Positions 1-6,491 of a stretch of DNA of 10,714 nucleotides are shown here, piece by piece. Numbering within the stretch: position 1 is the stretch's first letter; every line of letters starts with the position of its first letter. The position numbers and the translations under genes are program-made. Under the pieces are notes generated by a model. The model was not told the origin of the DNA. It did not search any database and worked only from the letters and a program-made list of their open reading frames with translations. Source of the stretch: Bacteroidota bacterium (GTDB taxonomy: Bacteria; Bacteroidota; Bacteroidia; UKL13-3); the NCBI GenBank assembly GCA_947449515.1, contig CANFSD010000040.1:1-10714 (forward strand), read 5' to 3'.

Positions 1-1635
1 GACCCAATTGAACTGCTAAATGAGTCTGTTGGTAACCTTGATAAAAAGCGTAAGGAAGTTGAATCGCGCATTACCATGGTTGAAATTCAAAAGCTCAATA
101 GCCGCATTATTGATAACCGAATTGCTCAATTAAATGAGCAAATTACACGCTACCAAAACCAAGTAAAAAATTACGGAGATTTATTGATCAATAAAATTTC
201 TGGCAATACAGAAAACCGTAAACTATTAAATGGTATTTTGAGTGAGCAAGTAAAGAGTTTACCTGGAGATCAAGTATTGAAAGCCATTCACAAGGTTTCA
301 GAAAAGTTTAACTTGTTTGATGGAGAAATAGATTTATCTAAAAATATTCAATTCCAAGATTTCAAATCTGTTGAAGAAATTAAAGAAGAATTGGCGGCTG
401 CAAAAGCTGATTTGAAGAGTCAAGAAGCCCTTTATGAAGTGGCAAAAGATTTGGAAAAATCGCAATTGGATTTGCAGGCAATCAATGCCGAAATTGAAAC
501 GATTAAAATCAAAATTCAGAAAATAAAATCGAAGCCAAGTCTTGTTAAAGCAATTGAAAAATTAAAACAAGAATTGCAAACCTTGAACGAGGAAAAACAA
601 AAAATTGAGGCAGAGCAAGCCAAATTGGCCAAAGATATTGCCAAGCGTCAATTGGAAGTGCAAGATTTAATTGTAGACAAAGACAAGCGTGAACGTAGGA
701 TCAGAGAATTGCAAGAATTCAAACAAACTTTAGATACCTATGGCTTGGCTGGGGAAGAGTTTGAAACGCAAGATGATTTGGATAATTTATACAAGAAAAT
801 TCAAATCAATATGGCCGATAGGCATGAGTTAAAAGCCAGTAAAGACAAGTTGTTTGAGAAGCTTCGTGATAAATTACAATCTACTTTTGCAGATGAACAC
901 GACTTTATCAAATACGTGGAGGAAGAGATTGCCTTAATTGACGATAAAGAGCGTTCCATCTCGAGCTTATTGGAAAATATTTCTGCGCAGTTTGCAAACC
1001 CTGCCTATACCTTACTTAAACGTTACGAGGAATTCAAAGAGTTTGTTTACAATAAGTTTAACAGCAAATTATCTCAAGCCAAAATTTCTGATATTGAATC
1101 TTTAACCATTGAGTTGGAAGACAATAAACGTCTGGTAGAAGAGGTGAAGAAAATCAGTCAAATTCAACAGGTGCGTGGACAATTGATGTTTGAATTTGAT
1201 CACTCAGAGAACTTAAAGGTGCTAGACAATTACCTAGATTCTGGTAAGAAAATAGAATTTGATGATTTGTTTGATATTACCTTACACCTATCTAGAAAAG
1301 GAGTGAGCAAGCGCGTTGATTTGAATGAACAAATTGAATCGGATGGAACAGATAAAATGATTCGTTTGATTATTATCATGACCATCATTAACCGCCTAGC
1401 CATATTTGATGATGAGAACCGAATTGCCTTGTTTATTGATGAGGTGGCTACCATTGATAAACAGAACAGACCAGAGTTGGTTAGATTCTGTAAGGAGCAT
1501 AACTTTATTCCAATTTTTGCTGCGCCAGATGCGGTAGCAGGTTTTGGTAAATATTATTTTATCTATCCAAATGCAGGTAAAATTAATATCAATGAAAAGG
1601 TAAATGCCATGTATGGCGAACGCAATGCCAATTAA
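1..1635 (+). CDS. mksB: MksB-like condensin ATPase (SMC/MukB-related), C-terminal part; 5' end outside window
   Basis: The reading frame is open from base 1, so the first ATG (76) is internal and the true start lies upstream; 544 residues are visible. Roughly residues 1-275 are long, charged heptad-like helices rich in E, K, Q and L, the returning coiled-coil arm of an SMC-type protein. The C-terminal ATPase half-head follows: an ABC-signature-like ESDGT at 446-450, then a hydrophobic helix, then a Walker B segment IALFIDE with D480-E481 and a D-loop-like ATID. The end (AAPDAV, then YYFIYP) matches the pattern I know from MksB rather than canonical SMC (LSGGQ) or Wadjet JetC. Such proteins dimerise through their heads, bind ATP and DNA, and act with a kleisin and a winged-helix subunit in chromosome organisation or plasmid exclusion. 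The Walker A half and hinge are not visible. The two following genes fit the partner subunits. Family assignment is from motif memory; SMC-like ATPase is near certain, MksB subtype likely. Confidence 0.8.
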   Translation, partial: DPIELLNESVGNLDKKRKEVESRITMVEIQKLNSRIIDNRIAQLNEQITRYQNQVKNYGDLLINKISGNTENRKLLNGILSEQVKSLPGDQVLKAIHKVSEKFNLFDGEIDLSKNIQFQDFKSVEEIKEELAAAKADLKSQEALYEVAKDLEKSQLDLQAINAEIETIKIKIQKIKSKPSLVKAIEKLKQELQTLNEEKQKIEAEQAKLAKDIAKRQLEVQDLIVDKDKRERRIRELQEFKQTLDTYGLAGEEFETQDDLDNLYKKIQINMADRHELKASKDKLFEKLRDKLQSTFADEHDFIKYVEEEIALIDDKERSISSLLENISAQFANPAYTLLKRYEEFKEFVYNKFNSKLSQAKISDIESLTIELEDNKRLVEEVKKISQIQQVRGQLMFEFDHSENLKVLDNYLDSGKKIEFDDLFDITLHLSRKGVSKRVDLNEQIESDGTDKMIRLIIIMTIINRLAIFDDENRIALFIDEVATIDKQNRPELVRFCKEHNFIPIFAAPDAVAGFGKYYFIYPNAGKININEKVNAMYGERNAN

Positions 1636-1637
1636 TA

Positions 1638-1644
1638 AGGAAGG
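1638..1644 (+). promoter_or_regulatory. Ribosome binding site of the MksF-like gene
   Basis: AGGAAGG lies five bases before the ATG at 1650 and starts just after the stop codon of the upstream ATPase gene. It is one of only two clear Shine-Dalgarno-like sites in the window; most other starts have only A-rich leaders. It supports 1650 as the start. Confidence 0.6.
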
Positions 1645-1649
1645 TAGAG

Positions 1650-2843
1650 ATGAAAGCTGAACCAAAAACCATCTTAAACTTTCTGGCAACCTATTTTGAT
1701 AGCCTGAAAGATTTGTTTGATATTCAAACAAGCGATAACCTCATCCGCAAAGAGCGTCTCCAAGAGATTCTAAAAGAGCGTGGCGAAGAAATTTTGCCCC
1801 AATTACTCGATTATAAAATCATTAGAAAAATTGGTGACGACTTTGAATTTAGAGATACTTATTACAAATTATTTGAGTTTATTTTAAATGAATTTCGACC
1901 ATTATTGCCTGAAACCATTCAGAAATATGAACAGTCGATTTCCGTTTTATTTAAGAAAATTCGTGAAGGTATTGCCAAAGATAAATTAATCTTAGGGCAG
2001 CGTATCACAGATTTATATAATGAAATTAAGGAGTTTAGCGAGTCGGTTGAAAAAAACACCATCCGTTTGCTCAATGAAACCCGTGAATTAAAATCAAATG
2101 TAGAGAAGCTCGATTACCAAGAAAAAGTGCGTAAAGCCAGCTTTTGGATCGACTATTACATTACACCATTGAATAATATTTTGGATATAAACCACAGCGA
2201 GTCTATTACCAATAAGCTGTTTGATTTATCCAATTATGTAAATGTGCGTCGTTTAAATTTTGAAGATGAAACCATTCGTCTGCAATTTGAAAAACTCTAC
2301 ACTTTTTTGGTTCAAACCAATGATGAAATGTTACGTCAATCTAAGATGCTTACCAATGAGCTCCTGCCATTGATTGAGCGTATCAGAACAGAATCTATCA
2401 TTTTAACAGGTTGGATTGAATTCTTGAAATCGCCGTATAAAGCACCATTGCCTAAGGTGTTTAAGGTAGAACGTTTGTATCCATATAGCAATGATATGTA
2501 TATGAACGCCAAAGAATACTTAGAGCAATTTGCCATCGACGAAACCATTATTTTGGAAGACCCACGAATGTTGAGCGACAAGTGGGTTTTTAATAAAGAT
2601 TTATACAAAGCCCGCATGATGGATCAATTGCCCATGGACAGTTTCTTTGAGTGGTGTGGTTTAACCCTGCGTGGTGATTATGAAAAAATAGAAACCGATA
2701 AGTTTTTTGCCTTAACCTCTCTTTTATTTGAAGAAGGGATAAGCATAGAATTGGAAGATTTAAATGATCGCCAATTGATAAATACCAGCAATATGACCTT
2801 ACGTGTACCAAAATTAAAAATAGCCCGATATGGAATATCCTAG
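1650..2843 (+). CDS. Probable MksF-like kleisin subunit of the condensin
   Basis: This 397-residue soluble protein has no signal peptide or membrane segment. Residues about 8-80 look like a winged-helix domain (helices around LKDLF and RKERLQEIL, then a short beta-wing near IRKIGDDFEFRD). A long helical region follows (about 85-260), including a charged stretch with coiled-coil character at about 110-155. The C-terminal 90 residues form a mixed alpha/beta segment ending in KLKIARYGIS, possibly a second winged helix. An N-terminal winged helix, helical middle and C-terminal head-binding domain is the known layout of MukF/MksF kleisins, though 397 residues is on the short side. The gene starts 14 bases after the ATPase gene and overlaps the MksE-like gene by 14 bases, so the three are probably co-translated. 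The MksF call rests on architecture and context more than on recognised motifs; an unrelated SMC-associated helical protein remains possible. Confidence 0.6.
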   Translation: MKAEPKTILNFLATYFDSLKDLFDIQTSDNLIRKERLQEILKERGEEILPQLLDYKIIRKIGDDFEFRDTYYKLFEFILNEFRPLLPETIQKYEQSISVLFKKIREGIAKDKLILGQRITDLYNEIKEFSESVEKNTIRLLNETRELKSNVEKLDYQEKVRKASFWIDYYITPLNNILDINHSESITNKLFDLSNYVNVRRLNFEDETIRLQFEKLYTFLVQTNDEMLRQSKMLTNELLPLIERIRTESIILTGWIEFLKSPYKAPLPKVFKVERLYPYSNDMYMNAKEYLEQFAIDETIILEDPRMLSDKWVFNKDLYKARMMDQLPMDSFFEWCGLTLRGDYEKIETDKFFALTSLLFEEGISIELEDLNDRQLINTSNMTLRVPKLKIARYGIS

Positions 2844-3378
2844 ATATCATAAAGAAATAGTGAGCGACCTCATGAACGGTAAGTTCATTTTAGCAAGCGA
2901 CCAAAAATTTGTTTCTTTAAAAGACAATACCGCCTTTTATGAAAAGTTTTTTAAAGAAAGTTTTGCTTACGCTTTAGAGGTTAAAAGTGATTATGCTTTT
3001 CTGCTAAGTTATGAAACGGCAGAACAATTGAGCAGAGACATTTGCATGTTCTTTGCCATTCTTTGTTATGAACTAGACAAGGATGGAAAGAACTTTTTAG
3101 AGGAAATTCAATACGCAGAATTTGAACATGAAAAATTAGATTCATACTTTGATAACAGCGCGTATGCAGAATTAATTGCCTCTAACAACCAATTGCGCAC
3201 CAGCGAATCTCGCAGGGATTTTATGCGTACTTTGGCGCGCAGAAATATTGTAGAACGCAATGGTGATGGTAAATTTACCTTTACCCAGGCTTACAAAGTT
3301 TTTGTTGATTTTGCAGGTGATTTTGCAAAAGGCAAATTGGCCACAGCTGCAAATGCCGAAACCGAAACTGCAGAATAA
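2830..3378 (+). CDS. mksE: MksE-like winged-helix condensin subunit
   Basis: This 182-residue soluble protein resembles the MksE family of Bacteroidota. It opens with an IVSDLMNGKFI segment, like the 'LL.G..I' opening of MukE/MksE, followed by a helical block with FFAILCYEL at about 75-83. The C-terminal winged helix contains SESRRDFMRTLARRNIVERNGDGKF, a recognition helix followed by a short wing. The last 16 residues (A, T and E rich) look disordered. MukE-type subunits bind the kleisin and the SMC head and regulate DNA loading. The ATG at 2830 lies inside the end of the upstream gene (14-base overlap, different frame) with no clear Shine-Dalgarno, which suggests translational coupling. Chorismate synthase begins 11 bases downstream. 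The MksE call combines moderate sequence recognition with strong context; a generic winged-helix protein is the fallback. Confidence 0.65.
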   Translation: MEYPRYHKEIVSDLMNGKFILASDQKFVSLKDNTAFYEKFFKESFAYALEVKSDYAFLLSYETAEQLSRDICMFFAILCYELDKDGKNFLEEIQYAEFEHEKLDSYFDNSAYAELIASNNQLRTSESRRDFMRTLARRNIVERNGDGKFTFTQAYKVFVDFAGDFAKGKLATAANAETETAE

Positions 3379-3389
3379 TATACAATCAA

Positions 3390-4481
3390 ATGGCAGGCAA
3401 TACTTTTGGAAAAATATTTTCTATTAGCACCTTCGGTGAAAGTCATGGCGCTGCCATTGGGCTGGTTTTAGATGGCTGTATTCCTAATTTGGAAGTCGAC
3501 CTTGATTTAATTCGTGCTGATTTAAAGCGAAGAAAACCCGGTCAAAGCGCCATAAGCACCAGTCGTAATGAAGAGGATGAATTTGAAATTGTGAGTGGCG
3601 TTTTTGAAGGTAAAACATTGGGAACACCCATTTGTGTATTGGTTCGAAACAAAGATGCCCGATCAGAAGATTATACTGCCTTAAAGGATGTTTTTAGGCC
3701 TTCTCATGCAGACTTTACCTACCAGGCTAAGTACGGCATTCGCGATTATCGCGGAGGCGGCAGGCAATCTGCCAGGGAAACCATTGCACGCGTTATAGCT
3801 GGTTCCTTTGCTAAAATGATTTTGAGTAAGTTTGGTGTGCAAATTCAAGCTTATGTTTCGCAGGTGCATACGGTTAAATTAAGCAAACCATTTCAAGAAT
3901 TGGATTTGGTTCGAACCGAAACCAACGCCGTACGCTGCCCAGATGAAGAAACTGCCAAGCATATGGAGGAGGCTATTTTAGCTGCCAAAGCCGCCGGTGA
4001 TACATTGGGAGGCATTGTGTCTTGTGTAATAAAAAATGTGCCTATTGGTTTAGGAGAACCCGTTTTTGATAAGCTCAACGCCGACTTGGCAAAAGCCATG
4101 TTTAGCATCAATGCGGTTAAAGGTTTTGATTTAGGAAGTGGCTTTGATGCTGTAACCATGAAAGGTTCAAACCATAACGATGCCTTGGTGAAGGAAGGAG
4201 GAAAAATTCATACAAGCAGCAATTTTAGTGGGGGCATTCAAGGAGGAATTTCTAACGGAGAAAATATTTATTTTAGGGTTGCCTTTAAGCCTGTTTCTTC
4301 TGTGGCAATGGAGCAAGAGAGCTTAAATACAAGTCACGAAGCAGTAAAATTTACCATTGATGGTAGGCACGATCCATGTGTGGTACCCCGCGCTGTTCCT
4401 ATTGTTGAGGCCATGGCAGCTATTGTTTTGGTTGACCATTTTCTTAGAAATGCTGCGCAAAATTCGCCTTCTTTTGCCTAG
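3390..4481 (+). CDS. aroC: Chorismate synthase
   Basis: AroC converts 5-enolpyruvylshikimate-3-phosphate to chorismate, the last step of the shikimate pathway, using reduced FMN in the cytosol. All family hallmarks are present: GESHG at 16-20 with His19, RRKPGQS near 47-53, RPSHAD with His106 (the same number as the E. coli catalytic His106), the arginine-rich RGGGRQSARET at 121-131, and GRHDPCVVPRAVPIVEAM from 325. The 363-residue length is normal for the family. The first signature is slightly off: it reads DGCIP, where most members have DGCP, although overall spacing is kept. The ATG at 3390 gives the usual MAGNTFGKIF start; the leader (ACAATCAA) has no Shine-Dalgarno. It lies 11 bases after the MksE-like gene and is probably transcribed with it. 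Identification is essentially certain. Confidence 0.98.
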   Translation: MAGNTFGKIFSISTFGESHGAAIGLVLDGCIPNLEVDLDLIRADLKRRKPGQSAISTSRNEEDEFEIVSGVFEGKTLGTPICVLVRNKDARSEDYTALKDVFRPSHADFTYQAKYGIRDYRGGGRQSARETIARVIAGSFAKMILSKFGVQIQAYVSQVHTVKLSKPFQELDLVRTETNAVRCPDEETAKHMEEAILAAKAAGDTLGGIVSCVIKNVPIGLGEPVFDKLNADLAKAMFSINAVKGFDLGSGFDAVTMKGSNHNDALVKEGGKIHTSSNFSGGIQGGISNGENIYFRVAFKPVSSVAMEQESLNTSHEAVKFTIDGRHDPCVVPRAVPIVEAMAAIVLVDHFLRNAAQNSPSFA

Positions 4482-4486
4482 TTTTG
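4479..4486 (+). promoter_or_regulatory. Candidate Bacteroidota -7 promoter element
   Basis: TAGTTTTG matches the TAnnTTTG consensus of Bacteroidota primary-sigma promoters exactly, and its first three bases are the aroC stop codon. It lies 36 bases before the start of the metalloprotease gene, a sensible distance. No clear -33 TTG was found about 20 bases upstream, so this is suggestive only. Confidence 0.4.
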
Positions 4487-4487
4487 T

Positions 4488-4503
4488 AGCCTGAAAGGCT
4501 TTT
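4488..4503 (+). terminator. Weak hairpin plus T-run after aroC
   Basis: AGCCT and AGGCT form a 5-bp stem with a GAA loop, followed by TTT and, after ACC, TTTT. It is just downstream of the aroC stop and could be a weak terminator. If the neighbouring -7 element is used, transcription would begin within or next to this hairpin, so both roles need not hold. The stem is short. Confidence 0.3.
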
Positions 4504-4521
4504 ACCTTTTAATTTTAATGT

Positions 4522-6354
4522 ATGAAGAAATTAATATTGAGTAGCAGTTTGCTGTTTTTTGTTTTGTTTACACAAGCACAAAAAATAATTCCGTGTGTAA
4601 CGGATGAGTTGTATTTGGAAAGTGTTGCCCAACATCCAGAACTAAAGTTAGAAGAGGAGCGCGTAAATGCAATAGCCCGTTTGCCCATTATGCAAAAGGC
4701 GGTAACTGTTAGATATATTCCAGTTGTATTTCATGTTATCCATAAATATGGAGTGGAAAATATCTCTCAAACCCAAATCAATGATGCCATTAGAATTTTA
4801 AATGAAGATTACCGCAGGTTAGCTGGAACAAACGGTGCGTCTAGCACAGATCCGTTGGCAACAGATATGCAAATTGAATTTCGTTTGGCGCAGTTCGATC
4901 CAAACGGTTTGCCAACCAATGGGGTAAATAGAATTTATAATATCAATACAGATAATGCCCGCGACCAACAAAAGGCTTTGAGCTATTGGGATGCTAAAAA
5001 ATATTTTAATGTTTGGGTGGTTAACAGCATTCAAAACACCACAGGTGGCGGTGGTACCATTTTAGGTTATGCCCAATTCCCATTTCAATTAAATTCGCAG
5101 CCAAGTACAGATGGGGTAATGGCCTTGTTTAGTCAAATTGGTATTATTGAAACAGCCGAAATTGCCCAAGCTGGCAGAACATTAACCCATGAGGCCGGGC
5201 ATTGGGTAGGCTTATACCATCCCTTTCAAAATGCCTGTTCTGGTGCAACTTCATCTAATTGCGCCTCTCAAGGCGACCAAGTTTGTGATACGCCTCCAGT
5301 ATTAGATGCCAATTATGGTTGTGTTAATAGCAGAAATTCTTGTACCAATGATGTTCCAGATTTGCCAGATTTGGTAAAGGATTATATGGATTATGCCGAT
5401 GGAAATTGCATGAATTTATTTACCGCTGGTCAAAAGGCGCGCATAGATCCAATTATGACAAGTACCAGGGCCACCATATTCTCTACCGCAAATTTGAGTG
5501 CTGCCGGCTTAAATGCAGATGGTACTTATAAAACACTAACTCCATCAACCACTAAGGCACCTTACCAATATAATTTTGATGCTGGTACTTTAGCCGGTTC
5601 TGGTTGGACACTTGAAAATTATACCAGTCCTGGCGACAGTGGTTGGCATATAATCAATACCCTTGGAGCCAATGGCACAGGTTGCATGAATGCCATGAAC
5701 TTAAAAAACAACAGAACCAATGTGAGAAATGCTTTTTGTTCGCCAAGCATTGATATTACCACATTAAACAATCCAACCTTGACCTTTTCTATTGCTTATG
5801 CTAAAAGAACCAATGCCAGTGCAGATAAATTAAAGGTTTATATTTCTGATAATTATGGTAGGTCTGAAATTTTGGCAAAAACCTTTAGTGCTTCCAATAT
5901 GCAAACGGGTGCTGTTTCAACCAGTAGTTTTATTCCAAGTAGTTCAGAATGGCAAACACTCACCCTTGATTTAAGTCCTTATAAAACCTATACCAATTGC
6001 AAAATTAGGTTCGAATTGCAATCCTTATTGGGTAATAATATTTATTTTGATGCCTTTTCTATCAGCAATCCAGTAGGCATTGATGAAGCCCTTAAACAAG
6101 CTTTGAATTTTAACGTTTACCCTAACCCAAGTAAAGATTTTACCACATTCAGCTTCGAAAACACCAAAGCAAGTACGATTGAATTCAGTTTAATTGACCT
6201 TCAAGGTAAAATAGTTGAAGCAGTGGCTGCTCAAAATTTTGAATCAGGTAAACATGAAGTTAAAATGGATTTAAAAGGTTTAGCTACAGGTGTTTACATG
6301 TTAGAGGTGAAAACCGAAAATGGGGTCTTTGCCCATAAGATTATGGTTGAATAG
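4522..6354 (+). CDS. Secreted M43 (pappalysin/cytophagalysin-type) zinc metalloprotease with T9SS C-terminal sorting domain
   Basis: The 610-residue protein starts with a signal peptide (KK, then a hydrophobic run, cleavage probably near TQAQ at 17-20). An M43 catalytic domain follows: IPVVFHVIHKYG with the NISQTQINDAIRILNEDYRR segment near 73-97, then the metzincin zinc site HEAGHWVGLYH at 223-233 (His223, His227, His233, catalytic Glu224), a Cys-rich segment around GDQVCDTPP, and the Met-turn YMDY with Met289. Residues about 345-519 look like a MAM/choice-of-anchor-J-like beta-sandwich. The last 80 residues are a type A T9SS sorting domain (YPNPSKDF at 533-540, GKIVEA, then GVYMLEV and the terminal HKIMVE). 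It should cross the inner membrane by Sec and the outer membrane by T9SS, ending secreted or surface-bound, and cleave proteins outside the cell; the substrate is unknown. It has its own likely promoter and ends in a strong terminator, so it is probably monocistronic. Confidence 0.92.
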   Translation: MKKLILSSSLLFFVLFTQAQKIIPCVTDELYLESVAQHPELKLEEERVNAIARLPIMQKAVTVRYIPVVFHVIHKYGVENISQTQINDAIRILNEDYRRLAGTNGASSTDPLATDMQIEFRLAQFDPNGLPTNGVNRIYNINTDNARDQQKALSYWDAKKYFNVWVVNSIQNTTGGGGTILGYAQFPFQLNSQPSTDGVMALFSQIGIIETAEIAQAGRTLTHEAGHWVGLYHPFQNACSGATSSNCASQGDQVCDTPPVLDANYGCVNSRNSCTNDVPDLPDLVKDYMDYADGNCMNLFTAGQKARIDPIMTSTRATIFSTANLSAAGLNADGTYKTLTPSTTKAPYQYNFDAGTLAGSGWTLENYTSPGDSGWHIINTLGANGTGCMNAMNLKNNRTNVRNAFCSPSIDITTLNNPTLTFSIAYAKRTNASADKLKVYISDNYGRSEILAKTFSASNMQTGAVSTSSFIPSSSEWQTLTLDLSPYKTYTNCKIRFELQSLLGNNIYFDAFSISNPVGIDEALKQALNFNVYPNPSKDFTTFSFENTKASTIEFSLIDLQGKIVEAVAAQNFESGKHEVKMDLKGLATGVYMLEVKTENGVFAHKIMVE

Positions 6355-6371
6355 TGTCCTATTTTTAAGAT

Positions 6372-6406
6372 AAAAAGCCGCTACTCAGCGGCTTTTTGTT
6401 TTTTTT
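6372..6406 (+). terminator. Strong rho-independent terminator after the metalloprotease gene
   Basis: A perfect 11-bp stem (AAAAAGCCGCT with AGCGGCTTTTT) with an ACTC loop is followed by G and eight T. It begins 18 bases after the protease stop codon. The A-run on the 5' side would also let it work on the opposite strand, but no gene converges here. Confidence 0.93.
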
Positions 6407-6424
6407 AACCGTAGTATTTCGGAT

Positions 6425-6438
6425 ATTGTGCCCACAAT
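6425..6438. promoter_or_regulatory. Perfect inverted repeat in the topA leader, possible operator
   Basis: ATTGTG-CC-CACAAT is a 14-base site with 6-bp arms, located 53 bases before the topA start codon and downstream of the protease terminator. Shortly after it, TATGTTTT (6442-6449) is one base off the Bacteroidota -7 consensus. A dimeric regulator could bind here. A 6-bp repeat can occur by chance in AT-rich DNA, so this is tentative. Confidence 0.3.
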
Positions 6439-6491
6439 TTTTATGTTTTAATAGAGTATTGAGGCGTTTGAAAAATTGAGAAAGTATAAAG

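Noticed and set aside
76..78. ATG as the start of the SMC-like gene
   Set aside because: The same frame is open back to base 1 with coiled-coil-like sequence, so this Met is internal to a longer protein.
1230..2850. Several minus-strand open frames of 74-111 codons opposite the condensin genes
   Set aside because: They lie entirely or almost entirely opposite strongly supported coding sequence, have no recognisable domains and are shadow frames. The same applies to the other minus-strand frames at 3681-5034 and 7329-10200.
1..3378. A classical Wadjet (JetABCD) defence system
   Set aside because: The ATPase C-terminus does not show the JetC-type ending, the gene order differs and no JetD is present downstream. 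An MksBEF-like assignment fits better.
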